64,000 nucleotides of DNA from Paraburkholderia bonniea (GTDB lineage Bacteria; Pseudomonadota; Gammaproteobacteria; Burkholderiales; Burkholderiaceae): positions 186,001 through 250,000 of the forward strand of contig NZ_QPEQ01000002.1 in the NCBI RefSeq assembly GCF_009455625.1, written 5' to 3'. The notes beneath the pieces were generated by a model that saw nothing but the letters and a program-made list of their open reading frames with translations, had not been told where the DNA came from and did no database searches. Positions 7,892 to 18,688 of this stretch are shown here, piece by piece; the stretch's first letter is position 1; the number at the start of each line of letters is the position of its first letter. Made by a program: the position numbers and the translations under genes.

Positions 7892-10800
7892 ATGCTGCAA
7901 CTGTCCCGGCGCCAGTTCCTGAAAGTCACGGCAAGTACGCTAGCCGGATCGAGCCTCGCCATGCTGGGCTTTTCTCCGGAACCGGCGCTCGCCGAAGTCA
8001 GGCAATACAAACTGGCGCGTACCACGGAAACCCGCAATACCTGCCCGTACTGTTCAGTCGGGTGCGGCATCCTCCTCTACGGTCTGGGTGACGGCGCTAA
8101 AAATGCCGTGTCCAGCATCATTCATATCGAAGGCGACGCCGACCATCCGGTCAATCGCGGCACCCTGTGCCCGAAAGGCGCGAGCCTGATCGACTTCATT
8201 CACAGCCCAAGCCGCCTGACCCAGCCCGAATATCGCGCGCCCGGCTCGGACAAATGGCAGCCGATTGCCTGGGGTGATGCGCTCGATCGCATCGCCCAGC
8301 TGATGAAAGAAGACCGCGATGCGAACTTCATCGAAACCACCGCCGACGGCAAGCGCGTTAATCGCTGGCTGACCACCGGCATGCTGGCGGCTTCGGCCGG
8401 TAGTAACGAAGTGGGCTATCTGACGCATAAAACCGTGCGCAGCATGGGGATGCTGGCGTTCGACAACCAGGCGCGTGTCTGACACGGTCCGACGGTGGCA
8501 GGTCTTGCCCCGACGTTTGGCCGTGGAGCGATGACGAACCATTGGGTCGACATCAAGAACGCCGATGTGATTCTCGTGATGGGCGGCAACGCCGCTGAAG
8601 CGCATCCGTGCGGCTTCAAGTGGGTGACCGAAGCGAAGGCGCACCGCAAGGCGCGGCTGATCGTGGTCGATCCGCGCTTCACCCGGACTGCCTCCGTGGC
8701 GGATTTTTACGCACCGATCCGAACGGGCACCGACATCGTGTTTCTCGGTGGCGTGATTCGCTATCTGCTGGAAAACGACAAAATCCAGCACGAGTACGTC
8801 AAAAATTTCACTGATTTCCCGTTCATCGTGCGCGCGGATTACGCGTTCGAAGATGGCCTGTATTCCGGCTACAACGCCGAGAAACACGCCTATCCGGACA
8901 AATCCACGTGGGATTACGAACGCGGTGAAGACGGCTATGTGAAGCTCGACCCGACGTTGCAGCATCCGCGTTGCGTCTACACGCTGCTCAAGCAGCACTA
9001 CGCGCGCTACACGCCGGAGATGGTCGAAAAAACCTGCGGCACGCCGAAGGACAAATTCCTCAAAGTGTGCGAGATGCTGGCCAGCACGGCGGTGCCAGGC
9101 CGCGCCGGAACGATTCTGTACGCGCTGGGCTGGACGCATCACTCGGTTGGCGCGCAGATGATCCGCACTGGCGCGATGGTGCAACTGCTACTGGGCAATA
9201 TCGGCATCGCTGGTGGTGGCATGAACGCGCTGCGCGGGCATTCGAACATCCAGGGGCTGACGGATCTGGGCTTGATGTCGAACCTGCTGCCGGGCTACAT
9301 GACGCTGCCCAACGAAGGCGAACAGGACTTCGATGGCTACATCGGCAAGCGCGCACCACAGCCGTTGCGGCCTAACCAGTTGAGCTACTGGAAGAACTAC
9401 AAGGCGTTCTTCGTCAGCTTCATGAAGTCATGGTGGGGTGATGCCGCGACGGCGGATAACAACTGGGGCTACGACTATCTGCCCAAGCTCGACCGCCCGT
9501 ATGACTTGCTGCAAGTGCTGGAGCTGATGAGCCAGGGGAAGATGAACGGCTATATCGCGCAGGGTTTCAACCCGCTCGCGTCGGCACCAAACAAGGCCAA
9601 AACCACCGCTAGCCTTGCCCGGCTCAAATGGCTCGTCATCATGGACCCGCTCGCCACCGAAACCTCCGAGTTCTGGAAAAACCACGGTGAGTACAACGAC
9701 GTTGATCCGTCCGCGATTCAAACGGAGGTGTTCCGCCTGCCCACCAGTTGCTTCGCAGAAGAACGCGGCTCGCTGGTGAGTTCCAGCCGCGTGCTGCAAT
9801 GGCACTGGCAAGGCGCGGAACCACCGGGCCAGGCGAAGAGCGATCTCGACATCATGGCGGGGCTGTTCCTGCGCATGCGCCGGGCGTATCAGGAGCAAGG
9901 CGGCAAGTATCCCGAGCCGATCCTCAAGCTGAGCTGGCCGTATGCGAACCCGGCCAGCCCCACGCCTGAAGAACTGGCGATGGAATACAACGGCCGCGCG
10001 CTGGCCGACCTGACCGATGCGAAAGATCCCACCAAGGTTCTGGTCAAGCGCGGCGAGCAGTTATCCGGCTTCGCTCAGCTCAAGGACGACGGCACCACGG
10101 CCAGCGGCTGCTGGATTTTCTGTGGCGCGTGGACTCAGGCGGGCAACCAGATGGGGCGGCGCGACAACGCCGATCCCACCGGAATTGGCCAGACGCTGAA
10201 CTGGGCGTGGGCCTGGCCGGCCAACCGGCGCATCTTGTACAACCGCGCTTCGTGCGATGTCGCGGGCAAGCCGTTCGATGCGACCCGCAAGCTGATCGGC
10301 TGGAACGGCAAGAGCTGGAGCGGGGCGGATGTGCCTGACTTCAAGGCCGACGAGCCGCCTGAAAACGGCATGGGCCCGTTCATCATGAATCCGGAAGGTG
10401 TGGCGCGTTTCTTTGCCCGTGACCAGATGAATGAAGGGCCGTTCCCCGAGCATTACGAACCGTTCGAAAACCCGCTGGGCTACAACCCGCTGCATCCAAA
10501 GAACGCCCAGGCCACCAGCAACCCGGCGGCACGCGTGTTCCCGGATGACCGCGCAGCGTTCGGCACGGCCGCTGAATTCCCGCATGCCGCGACTACCTAC
10601 CGTCTGACAGAGCATTTCCACTTCTGGACCAAACACGCCCGGCTGAACGCGATCATTCAGCCGCAGCAGTTTGTCGAGATCAGTGAAGACCTCGCCCAGG
10701 AGATCGGGGTCAAGGCGGGCGAGCGCGTCAAGGTGTCGTCTAACCGCGGGCACCTCATCGCCGTGGCGGTGGTGACCAAACGCATCAAGCCTTTGATGAT

Positions 10801-10963
10801 CGACGGCAAGAAAGTGCAGACGGTGGGGATTCCGCTCCACTGGGGCTTTACTGGTTTGACCAAGCCTGGCTATCTCGCCAACACACTCACGCCTGTGGTG
10901 GGCGACGGCAATTCCCAGACACCGGAATTCAAGTCGTTCCTCGTCAAGGTTGAAAAGGCTTAA
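7892..10963 (+). CDS. fdnG: Selenocysteine-containing formate dehydrogenase alpha subunit (FdnG-like, molybdopterin)
   Basis: A single gene of 1023 residues read through TGA 8480-8482 as selenocysteine (residue 197), close to Sec196 of E. coli FdnG. The N-terminus has a twin-arginine signal (SRRQFLKVTAST). A [4Fe-4S] motif CPYCSVGCG...LCPKG follows, then the conserved region NQARV-U-HGPTVAGLA around the active site. The enzyme oxidises formate to CO2 at a Mo/W-bis-MGD centre facing the periplasm. It passes electrons through FdnH to FdnI and quinone. Start ATG 7892 follows GAGGGCACC. A bacterial SECIS hairpin lies just 3' of the TGA. All Sec biosynthesis genes lie 4-8 kb downstream, so readthrough is well supported. 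Confidence 0.95.
8480..8525 (+). promoter_or_regulatory. Bacterial SECIS element directing UGA readthrough in fdnG
   Basis: Directly after TGA 8480-8482, CACGG (8483-8487) pairs with CCGTG (8521-8525). Inside it GGCA (8497-8500) and TGCC (8506-8509) close the apical loop GGTCT, the loop SelB recognises in fdhF/fdnG messages. The sequence differs slightly from the E. coli element but keeps stem, spacing and loop. Confidence 0.9.
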
Positions 10964-10972
10964 GGGGGCGAA

Positions 10973-11917
10973 ATGGCACTGCAATCACTAGATATCAAAC
11001 GCCTGTCGGCGACGACGGTGACGCCGCCGTCGGTGCGCGAACCGGTCACGGGTAGCGTGGCGAAACTCATCGACGTGACGAAATGCATCGGTTGCAAGGC
11101 TTGCCAGACCGCTTGCATGGAGTGGAACGATCTGCGCGATGAGGTTGGCGACAACGTTGGCGTGTACGACAACCCGAGCGACTTGAGCGAACACTCGTGG
11201 ACGGTCATGCGTTTTTCCGAGTACGAAAATCCCGCTGGCGATCTGGAGTGGCTGATCCGCAAGGACGGCTGCATGCATTGCGAAGATCCGGGCTGCCTGA
11301 AGGCCTGTCCCGCACCGGGCGCGATCGTGCAATACACCAACGGCATCGTCGATTTTCACGAGGAAAACTGCATCGGCTGCGGCTATTGCATCACGGGCTG
11401 TCCGTTCGACGTGCCGCGTATTTCGCAGAAAGATCACCGGGCGTACAAATGCACGCTGTGCTCCGACCGCGTGGCGGTGGGCCAGGAGCCCGCCTGCGTG
11501 AAGACCTGTCCAACCGGCGCGATTGTGTTCGGCACCAAGGAGGATATGAAGCAGCACGCGAGCGAACGCATCGAAGACCTGAAAGAGCGCGGTTTCGCGC
11601 ATGCGGGGCTATACGACCCAGCGGGCGTGGGTGGCACGCATGTGATGTATGTGCTGCATCACGCGGATCAACCGACGCTCTATCACGGCTTGCCAGCCAA
11701 CCCGAAAATCAGCCCGATGGTGCGCTTGTGGAAGGGCTTGTCGAAGCCACTGGCTGTGGCGGGCATTGCACTAGCGGCGCTTGGCGGCTTGTTCCATTAC
11801 ATCCGGGTCGGCCCCAACGAAGTGAGCGAAGCCGATGAACAGGCCGCCCGCGACGAAGCCGCCCGGATCCGCTCACGCGGCGCGCGCCAACCCGAGGAGC
11901 ACGCAGATGAAACCTGA
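10973..11917 (+). CDS. fdnH: Formate dehydrogenase iron-sulfur (beta) subunit
   Basis: 314 residues with four ferredoxin-type cysteine clusters, for example [42 protein letters not shown] and [22 protein letters not shown] single C-terminal membrane anchor ([15 protein letters not shown]) follows. These four [4Fe-4S] clusters carry electrons from FdnG to the cytochrome b subunit. It starts 10 bases after fdnG (AGGGGGCGAAATG) and its end overlaps the next gene, so the three genes form one operon. Confidence 0.94.
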   Translation: MALQSLDIKRLSATTVTPPSVREPVTGSVAKLIDVTKCIGCKACQTACMEWNDLRDEVGDNVGVYDNPSDLSEHSWTVMRFSEYENPAGDLEWLIRKDGCMHCEDPGCLKACPAPGAIVQYTNGIVDFHEENCIGCGYCITGCPFDVPRISQKDHRAYKCTLCSDRVAVGQEPACVKTCPTGAIVFGTKEDMKQHASERIEDLKERGFAHAGLYDPAGVGGTHVMYVLHHADQPTLYHGLPANPKISPMVRLWKGLSKPLAVAGIALAALGGLFHYIRVGPNEVSEADEQAARDEAARIRSRGARQPEEHADET

Positions 11918-12533
11918 CGACCCGAACCTGATCGTGCGTTACACCCCAAACGAGCGCACGAATCACTGGATCACCGCAATCACGTTTGTCTTGCTGGCGC
12001 TCTCCGGGCTGGCGCTGTTTCATCCGTCGCTGTTCTGGCTGAGCACACTGTTTGGCGGCGGGCAATGGACGCGCATCCTGCATCCGTTCGTCGGCCTGGT
12101 GATGTTCGCGTCGTTTCTGATACTTGTGCTGCGCTTCTGGCATCACAACTATCTCGACCGCAGCGACGTGCAATGGCTCAAACAGCTGGACGACGTGCTG
12201 GCCAACCGCGAAGACAAGCTGCCTGAAGTAGGGCGCTATAACGCCGGGCAAAAACTGCTGTTCTTCGTGATGGTGGCGTGCCTCGTGCTGCTGCTGGCCA
12301 GCGGTCTGGTGATCTGGCGTCAGTACTTCGCGTTTTACTTTCCGGTGAACGTGGTGCGGCTGGCGTCAGGCGTGCATGCGGCGGCGGCGTTGGTGCTGAT
12401 CGTCGGGATCATCGTGCATGTGTATGCCGCGCTGTGGGTCAAAGGCTCGATTGGCGCGATGGTGCGCGGCACCGTGACGCTGGGGTGGGCGCGCAAACAT
12501 CACGCGCGATGGTTCCGCGAGAAAGTGAAGTAG
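11907..12533 (+). CDS. fdnI: Formate dehydrogenase cytochrome b556 (gamma) subunit
   Basis: 208 residues starting [21 protein letters not shown]. Four membrane helices carry conserved histidines ([29 protein letters not shown]) that ligate two hemes b. It anchors the FdnGHI complex in the inner membrane and reduces the quinone pool. ATG 11907 overlaps the last codons of fdnH by 11 bases with GAGGAGCACGCAG upstream. It is followed by an intrinsic terminator. Confidence 0.92.
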   Translation: MKPDDPNLIVRYTPNERTNHWITAITFVLLALSGLALFHPSLFWLSTLFGGGQWTRILHPFVGLVMFASFLILVLRFWHHNYLDRSDVQWLKQLDDVLANREDKLPEVGRYNAGQKLLFFVMVACLVLLLASGLVIWRQYFAFYFPVNVVRLASGVHAAAALVLIVGIIVHVYAALWVKGSIGAMVRGTVTLGWARKHHARWFREKVK

Positions 12534-12551
12534 CGCGCGTGACGCTGGATG

Positions 12552-12575
12552 AAAGCCGCCGCTGGGCGGCTTTTT
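12552..12575 (+). terminator. Intrinsic terminator of the fdnGHI operon
   Basis: AAAGCCGCC-GCT-GGGCGGC followed by TTTTT, 19 bases after the fdnI stop. Confidence 0.85.
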
Positions 12576-12702
12576 CTCGCCAGGGGGCGGATAAGCGCGG
12601 GACGAAGCGGCGCGAGCCCCTACAATCGCGCCTGATTGGTGCGCTTGGTGCGTGCTTAATCTCGTTTGAGAAAAAGAAACATAACGCCACCGGAGATAGG
12701 CA

Positions 12703-13896
12703 TTGCACCGATCAACTCGCTTACCAGGTTGTAACCGCCATGTGCTCGCAGCGCGGCGCGGTATGACGTTTGCCGCATTGTGGCTGGGATTCAGCGCTAT
12801 TCAGGCACAGGCGCAAAGCACCTTGAGCAGCGAAGAATCAGGGGCGCTCGACCTTGGCAATAGCCTCGCGCACCACGCCGCATTGCCGGTTCCCACGGTG
12901 ATTACCGAGCCCGCCGTAGGCTACGGCCTGGGTTTGGCCCTGTTGTTTTTTTCCTCGCCTGAATCGGCTGCTAAAAACGCTAACGTTGATGCCAGCGCCA
13001 GCGCCAACGCCAGCGACGCTGCGCCGAAAGCCAGTGCCCCGCCGAATATCACCGGCATTGGCGGCTTTGCGACCGGCACTCATTCGTATGGCTATGGGCT
13101 GATGCATTTCCACACTTGGGATGACGATCGCATTCGCTACTTCGGTGCAGTGGGCAAGGTCGGTTTGCATCTGAATTACTACGACGCGTCGAACCATAGC
13201 CACGCGTACCAGCTCGATGGCCTTGCGCTGTCGCAGCGCGTGCTGTTCCGTCTCGGTGACAGCCCGTGGTATGTCGGCCCGAGCTATACCTACTTCGATG
13301 CGCGCACGCGTTTTGGCCCAGTCTTGCCAAATAGCCTGCAAGGCATTTCCAGCGAGCAGCGCGTCGGCAAAGCCGGGCTAATCGTCGATTACGACACCCG
13401 CGACAATCTGTTCTTTCCGAACTACGGCACCTATGGCGAAGTTGAAGCCAGCCTGGCGCGCGGCGCGCTGGGCAGTTCATCGAGCTTCAGCATGCTTACC
13501 GCCAAGGGCTACAAGTGGCTGCCGTTAGCGCCTGCATGGGTGCTCGGGATGCGGCTCGATACCGGATTTTCAGGCGGTGACATTCCATTTTTCGCCCAGC
13601 CGTATGTGACGCTGCGTGGCGTCTCGCAAGCGAAGTTCCAGGACCGTAACCAGATCACCACCGAGCTTGAATTGCGCTGGAACGTGACGCCGCGCTGGTC
13701 AGTGCTGGGCTTTGGCGGCGCCGGCAAAGCCTATGGGCGGTTGCATGACTTTGGCGAGGCGCAGACCGCTTTTGGTGTGGGCACAGGCTTTCGCTATCTG
13801 ATTGCCAAAAAGCTGGGGCTAGCCGTTGGCGTCGATGTGGCCCATGGCCCTGGGCAGAACGCGTTTTATGTTCAGGTCGGGAGCGCCTGGCGCTAG
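12703..13896 (+). CDS. BamA/TamA-family outer membrane beta-barrel protein
   Basis: About 397 residues with an N-terminal signal (LWLGFSAIQAQAQ). The barrel motif GLIVDYDTRDNLFFPNYGTYGE matches the Omp85/D15 surface-antigen barrel signature (DxRDNxxxPxxG) when read as two adjacent parts. Strands continue to the C-terminal VGSAWR. No POTRA domains are present, so it is a barrel-only member, not BamA itself. TTG 12703 lies 7 bases after GGAG and gives a positively charged signal n-region; ATG 12763 is the alternative. Substrate unknown. It sits between fdnI and fdhE but behind a terminator, so it is probably transcribed separately. Confidence 0.75.
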   Translation: MHRSTRLPGCNRHVLAARRGMTFAALWLGFSAIQAQAQSTLSSEESGALDLGNSLAHHAALPVPTVITEPAVGYGLGLALLFFSSPESAAKNANVDASASANASDAAPKASAPPNITGIGGFATGTHSYGYGLMHFHTWDDDRIRYFGAVGKVGLHLNYYDASNHSHAYQLDGLALSQRVLFRLGDSPWYVGPSYTYFDARTRFGPVLPNSLQGISSEQRVGKAGLIVDYDTRDNLFFPNYGTYGEVEASLARGALGSSSSFSMLTAKGYKWLPLAPAWVLGMRLDTGFSGGDIPFFAQPYVTLRGVSQAKFQDRNQITTELELRWNVTPRWSVLGFGGAGKAYGRLHDFGEAQTAFGVGTGFRYLIAKKLGLAVGVDVAHGPGQNAFYVQVGSAWR

Positions 13897-14071
13897 TTTT
13901 TGTCTTACCAGGACGCTGGCAGGCTGACAGGCAGTTGCAGCAATCAGCGCAGGCATCTGCGTCAGGCCGGTGTGCAGCGTAGGGCTTGAAGCACCACTTA
14001 CCCACGGCACGGCCTGGCGCAAAACGGGCTGGTGCCGCCCGCTCAATTTCAACGAAGGAGCAGTTTCAGTC

Positions 14072-15076
14072 ATGGTGCAACGCATCCTCGAACCCGGCCA
14101 GATCGAAGCACTCGATCATTCCGCGATTCCCCGCATTCGCTTGCCCGAACGCGCCACGGTTTTTTCAGCCCGCGCGGCGCGTCTGCGGCAACTAGCTGAC
14201 AGCAATCCCATCGGCGGTTACGTGCGCCTGATGGCCGCGCTAGCCGACGCGCAACAGCAAGCGCTGGCACACGTCAGCGCGCCACTCCCGAGCGCTGCAG
14301 CGCTGGCCGAGGCGCAACAGCACTCGATGCCGTTGATCCCCGCGCTCGCGCCCGAACGCGCTGACACCTGGCACGCTGTGCTGCCCCGTCTGCTGGATCG
14401 CGTCGAAGCCGCAGGCGCGGTGACGCCGGCACTCGCCAAGGTGCTGGACGGCCTGCGGGCGCTGAGCGCGGCCGAACTTGATGCTCATGCCGATGCATTG
14501 CTGGCCCAGCGTTACAGCGAAATTGATCCGGCCACCGCGCCGTTCATCATGGCCGCGTTGCAAGTGGTCTGGACCGATCTGGCGAGCCAGCTTGAGCCTC
14601 GCGCAGTGCCGTACCTCGACACTCCTGGCGTGTGCCCAGTGTGCGGCGGCATGCCGGTGGCGAGCATGGTGCGCGTCGGCGGCCAGTACGACGGCTATCG
14701 CTATCTGCAATGCGGCCTGTGTACGAGTGAATGGCATATGGTTCGCGCCACATGCTCGAACTGCGCCTCGACCAAAGGCATCGCGTATCACGGCATCGAC
14801 GGCGGCAGCGCCGCGCTCAAGGCCGAATCGTGCGACGAGTGCCATACCTATCGCAAGATCGGCTATCAGGAGAAGGACTACGACTTCGAGCCGCTCGCAG
14901 ATGATCTCGCCAGCCTCACGCTCGATTTGCTGATGAACGATGCGGGTTTTCAACGTGCAGGGCCCAACCCGCTGTTATGGCCGGAAATTCCTGCCGACGC
15001 GGACGATGTTACTGGTGCTACGGGCGCTGCCGGTGCATCCGGTGCGGCCAATGCATCCGGCAACAACAGTCAGTAG
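14072..15076 (+). CDS. fdhE: Formate dehydrogenase accessory protein FdhE
   Basis: 334 residues. The C-terminal half has the zinc/iron rubredoxin-like cysteine pairs of FdhE: CPVCGG, CGLCTSEWH, CSNC and CDEC. FdhE is a cytoplasmic protein that binds the Tat-exported formate dehydrogenase catalytic subunit and is needed for its activity, possibly by inspecting or redox-activating it. ATG 14072 has GAAGGAGCAG upstream and is chosen over upstream in-frame codons that lack a ribosome site. It lies just before selA and is co-oriented with it. Confidence 0.92.
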   Translation: MVQRILEPGQIEALDHSAIPRIRLPERATVFSARAARLRQLADSNPIGGYVRLMAALADAQQQALAHVSAPLPSAAALAEAQQHSMPLIPALAPERADTWHAVLPRLLDRVEAAGAVTPALAKVLDGLRALSAAELDAHADALLAQRYSEIDPATAPFIMAALQVVWTDLASQLEPRAVPYLDTPGVCPVCGGMPVASMVRVGGQYDGYRYLQCGLCTSEWHMVRATCSNCASTKGIAYHGIDGGSAALKAESCDECHTYRKIGYQEKDYDFEPLADDLASLTLDLLMNDAGFQRAGPNPLLWPEIPADADDVTGATGAAGASGAANASGNNSQ

Positions 15077-15148
15077 CCAGCAACGCACGCCCTGCATCTT
15101 CACTGGCCTGGACGTTACCCCGGCCATTTCTGGTCGAAGGCATTCAGC

Positions 15149-16579
15149 ATGAGTCATACAGTCCCTGATCTGAACGCACAGCTAGCCCGTTTGCCCGCTG
15201 TTGAGCGCGTGATGTCGCTCTCCGAAGCCGCTGCGGCGATTAGCGCGCATGGCCGCACACAAGTGCTCGATGCCGTGCGCGCCGTGCTCGACACACTGCG
15301 GCGCGAGGTGCTGGCTGGTGAGGTGCTCGCCCCGGAAACCTACGCTGCCAGCGAGGTGCTGCAGCAGGCCGGACAGCACCTCGCAGCGCGCGCCCAGCCC
15401 CGTTTGCGCAGCGTGTTCAATCTGAGCGGCACCGTGCTGCATACCAATCTGGGCCGCGCGCTGTTGCCCGATGACGCTGTGCGCGCCGTGCTCGAAGCAC
15501 TTGTGCGGCCGATGAACCTCGAATTCGACCTCGACACCGGCCGCCGCGGCGAACGTGACGATTTGATCGAGCCGCTGATTTGTGAGCTCACGGGCGCGGA
15601 AGCTGCGACCGTGGTGAACAACAACGCCGCTGCTGTGCTGCTGACACTCGCCGCGCTGGCCAGCCGTAAAGAAGTGATCGTCTCGCGCGGCGAACTGGTG
15701 GAAATCGGCGGCGCGTTCCGCATTCCGGACATCATGAGCCGCGCGGGCGCGAAGCTGCGTGAAGTTGGCACGACTAACCGCACCCATCTGAAGGATTACG
15801 CCGAGGCGATCACGGCACGCAGCGCAATGTTGATGAAGGTCCATTGCAGCAACTACGCGATGAGCGGCTTCACGAAAAGCGTCGAACTTGATGAACTCGC
15901 ACCGCTGGCGCGGCAGCATGGTTTGCCGGTGGTGGTCGATCTGGGCAGCGGCACACTGACTGACCTGACGCAATGGGGTTTGCCCGCCGAACCGACGGTG
16001 CGCGCCACGCTGGAAGCGGGCGCTGACATCGTGACCTTCAGCGGCGACAAACTACTAGGCGGGCCGCAAGCCGGGCTCATCGTCGGACGCGAAGCATGGA
16101 TTCGCCAGATCCGGCGGCATCCGCTCAAGCGCGCGTTGCGCGTCGGCAAGCTCACGCTCGCCGCGCTCGAACCGGTTTTGCAGCTGTATCGCGCACCAGA
16201 GCAACTGCGCGAACGGCTCACCACGTTGCGTCTGCTGACGCGCCCAGCCGCAGAGATGCAAGCCGCCGCCCAACGCGTGCTGCCCGTGTTGCAGCGCGCG
16301 CTGGGCGAGCGTTACGCGCTCAGTGTTGAGCCGATGCTGAGCCAGATTGGCAGCGGTGCGTTACCCGTCGAGCAACTCCCGAGCTACGGCCTGGCGGTAC
16401 GTCACGCGGCCGCACGGCGCGGCGGCCGGATGCTGCTGCAAGCCGAGGCGACCTTGCGCGGCTGGCCACGTCCGGTGCTGGGACGGATCAAGGACGACAC
16501 GCTGTGGCTCGATTTACGTTGCCTCGAAGCCGCCGATGAAGCTGACCTGATCGCGCAATGCGAGGCCATGACGCGATGA
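15149..16579 (+). CDS. selA: L-seryl-tRNA(Sec) selenium transferase SelA
   Basis: 476 residues, the usual family length. The PLP-binding lysine is K301 in [13 protein letters not shown], and the family segment [17 protein letters not shown] is present. The enzyme converts Ser-tRNA(Sec) to Sec-tRNA(Sec) using selenophosphate, as a homodecamer in the cytoplasm. Start ATG 15149 lies 70 bases after fdhE. Its stop overlaps the selB start (ATGA). selD, the selenophosphate synthase, is not in this window. Confidence 0.95.
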   Translation: MSHTVPDLNAQLARLPAVERVMSLSEAAAAISAHGRTQVLDAVRAVLDTLRREVLAGEVLAPETYAASEVLQQAGQHLAARAQPRLRSVFNLSGTVLHTNLGRALLPDDAVRAVLEALVRPMNLEFDLDTGRRGERDDLIEPLICELTGAEAATVVNNNAAAVLLTLAALASRKEVIVSRGELVEIGGAFRIPDIMSRAGAKLREVGTTNRTHLKDYAEAITARSAMLMKVHCSNYAMSGFTKSVELDELAPLARQHGLPVVVDLGSGTLTDLTQWGLPAEPTVRATLEAGADIVTFSGDKLLGGPQAGLIVGREAWIRQIRRHPLKRALRVGKLTLAALEPVLQLYRAPEQLRERLTTLRLLTRPAAEMQAAAQRVLPVLQRALGERYALSVEPMLSQIGSGALPVEQLPSYGLAVRHAAARRGGRMLLQAEATLRGWPRPVLGRIKDDTLWLDLRCLEAADEADLIAQCEAMTR

Positions 16580-18501
16580 TTGTCGGCACCGCAGGCCATA
16601 TCGACCACGGCAAGACCACCCTGGTGCGAGCCCTCACAGGCGTGGATACCGACCGCCTCAAGGAAGAAAAAGCCCGAGGGATTTCAATCGAATTGGGTTA
16701 CGCCTACACCCCGCTGGAGAACGGCGAGGTGCTGGGCATCATCGACGTGCCAGGGCACGAAAAGCTAGTGCATACGATGGCGGCAGGTGCCTGCGGCATG
16801 GATTTCGCCCTGCTGGTGATTGCCGCAGACGATGGCGTGATGCCCCAGACAACCGAGCATCTGGCGATCCTGCAACTGCTCGGGGTCACCCATGGCGCTG
16901 TCGCGCTAACCAAGGTGGACCGGGTGGATGACGCGCGGCTACATCAGGTGCGCACCGAGATTCGCACATGGCTCGCGGGCACCGCACTGGCGCAGGCAGC
17001 GCTCTTCGACACCTGCGCGACCCAGTCCGATGATCCAGGTGTCGCGCAGTTACGTGAGGCACTCCAGCATGCCGCGCTGACATGGCGTGCGCGCCGCGAC
17101 GACGGCTTGTTCCGGCTCGCGGTAGATCGCGTCTTCACGCTGCCTGGCCAAGGCACGATCGTGACCGGAACAGTGTTCGCCGGACGAGTGACGACAGGCG
17201 CGACACTGCAACTCGCCCCGGCGGGCAAACGCGTGCGCGTGCGCAGCATTCATGCGCAAAATCGCGCCAGCGACAGCGGCCAGGCGGGCCAGCGTTGCGC
17301 ACTGAATCTCACCGGCATCGAACGTGATGAGCTGACACGCGGCGACTGGATCGTCGCGTCACCACTCGGCGAAGCCTCGCACCGGCTAGACGTCGAACTC
17401 ACACTGTTGCCGGAGAGCGGGCTGACGTTACGGCACTGGGTCCCCTTGCATGTCCATCTCGGCACCCTGCATCAGGTCGCACAGGTGGCACTGCTGGATG
17501 GCGAAACGCTGGACGCAGGCAATACGGCGCGAGTGCAGTTAGTGTTCGACAAGCCGGTGTGCGCGCTACCTGGCGAGCGCTTTATCGTGCGCAACGCGCA
17601 GGCCAGCCGCACCGTCGGTGGTGGCCGGGTGCTGGACCCGTTTGGCCTAGCGCGCAAACGCCGCACGCCTGCGCGCCTCGCCTGGCTTGAGGCGTTACAG
17701 CGCTGGCTGGAAGATGGCCGTCTGGAACATTTGCTGGAACACGCGCCACACGGCATGCTGCGCTCACGTCTGATGCAACTGAGCGGTTTGCCTGCAGCAG
17801 CGCTCAAGCTGCCCGTCGAAGCCCGTGAAATTCCGCTGCACGGCAAGGCCGCCGCTGATGCGCTAGTCATCCTCAGTCACTCATGGGAAGCGCTTGGCGA
17901 GCGCCTCGTCGCCGCTTTGCAGCAGTTTCACCAACGCTTGCCTGACGAACCAGGCGCAGATGCAGCGCGCTTGCGCCGGATGGCCGCCCCGCTGGTGCCC
18001 GACGCGTTATGGCGCGCCGTGCTGGACGCGCAGATTGCCGCCCAGCGCGTGCACAGAAGCGGACCCTGGCTCCATCTGCCAGGCCATACCGCCGCGCTGA
18101 GCGCCGCCGAACAAGCGCTGGCGCAGACGGTGCTGCCCATGCTGACCCAAGGGCGTTTCGAGCCGCCGTGGGTACGAGATCTGGCGCGCGTGACGCAAGT
18201 ACCGGAAGACACGATGCGAGCGCTGCTGCGCAAACTGGCCCGTCAAGCGCAGGTACATCAGGTGGTGCGCGATTTGTTTTATTCCGCCGAAGCGGTGCAC
18301 GAACTGGCACAACTGATTGCGTACTGGGTGGCACAGCATGACGGCGCAGGGATCAGCGCTGCAGCGTTCCGCGATGCAACGGGGTTAGGACGCAAACGGG
18401 CGATCCAGCTTTTGGAGTTTTTTGACCGCGTTGGCTATACTCGCTTCCTGCGCGAAGTTCACCTGTTGCGCACGGATAGCTGGCTGTACAACGCTGTTTG
18501 A
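16576..18501 (+). CDS. selB: Selenocysteine-specific elongation factor SelB
   Basis: 641 residues. The N-terminal GTPase has G1 [10 protein letters not shown]3 DVPGHEKL and the TKVD guanine motif. EF-Tu-like domains II and III follow, then a C-terminal set of winged-helix domains that bind the SECIS loop. It delivers Sec-tRNA(Sec) to the ribosome at UGA. ATG 16576 overlaps the selA stop (ATGA). selC lies 19 bases after the stop, giving selA-selB-selC in one block. Confidence 0.95.
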   Translation: MIVGTAGHIDHGKTTLVRALTGVDTDRLKEEKARGISIELGYAYTPLENGEVLGIIDVPGHEKLVHTMAAGACGMDFALLVIAADDGVMPQTTEHLAILQLLGVTHGAVALTKVDRVDDARLHQVRTEIRTWLAGTALAQAALFDTCATQSDDPGVAQLREALQHAALTWRARRDDGLFRLAVDRVFTLPGQGTIVTGTVFAGRVTTGATLQLAPAGKRVRVRSIHAQNRASDSGQAGQRCALNLTGIERDELTRGDWIVASPLGEASHRLDVELTLLPESGLTLRHWVPLHVHLGTLHQVAQVALLDGETLDAGNTARVQLVFDKPVCALPGERFIVRNAQASRTVGGGRVLDPFGLARKRRTPARLAWLEALQRWLEDGRLEHLLEHAPHGMLRSRLMQLSGLPAAALKLPVEAREIPLHGKAAADALVILSHSWEALGERLVAALQQFHQRLPDEPGADAARLRRMAAPLVPDALWRAVLDAQIAAQRVHRSGPWLHLPGHTAALSAAEQALAQTVLPMLTQGRFEPPWVRDLARVTQVPEDTMRALLRKLARQAQVHQVVRDLFYSAEAVHELAQLIAYWVAQHDGAGISAAAFRDATGLGRKRAIQLLEFFDRVGYTRFLREVHLLRTDSWLYNAV

Positions 18502-18520
18502 CGTTTTTTCGAGTTTCGCA

Positions 18521-18616
18521 GGAAGGCATGCACATCTGGTGGTGTGGCTGGGCTTCAAACCCAGTAGGGGGTGTCAGACATTCCCTGGCAGGTTCGATTC
18601 CTGCTGCCTTCCGCCA
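18521..18616 (+). tRNA. selC: tRNA-Sec (anticodon TCA), prophage insertion site
   Basis: 96 bases with acceptor 5' GGAAGGC pairing with GCCTTCC. The anticodon loop is CTTCAAA (TCA) within GGCTGGGCTTCAAACCCAG. A long extra arm follows, then the T arm GGCAGGTTCGATTCCTGCT and an encoded CCA after discriminator G. The extended acceptor/T domain and long variable arm are diagnostic of tRNA-Sec. It is intact although a phage integrase gene begins only about 70 bases beyond. Confidence 0.96.
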
Positions 18617-18688
18617 TGGAGGTTTGCGGGTTTTCGGCGGTCTGCCGGACGTCGCTGCATTGCGTGATAGTGTGGGTTTTTCTGCCCG

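Noticed and set aside
8480..8482. TGA within fdnG as an inactivating stop
   Set aside because: It aligns with Sec196 of FdnG, has a SECIS hairpin directly after it, and selA, selB and selC are all present nearby.
13049..13480. Antisense frame within the outer membrane protein gene
   Set aside because: Codon composition and lack of motifs mark it as a shadow of the beta-barrel gene.
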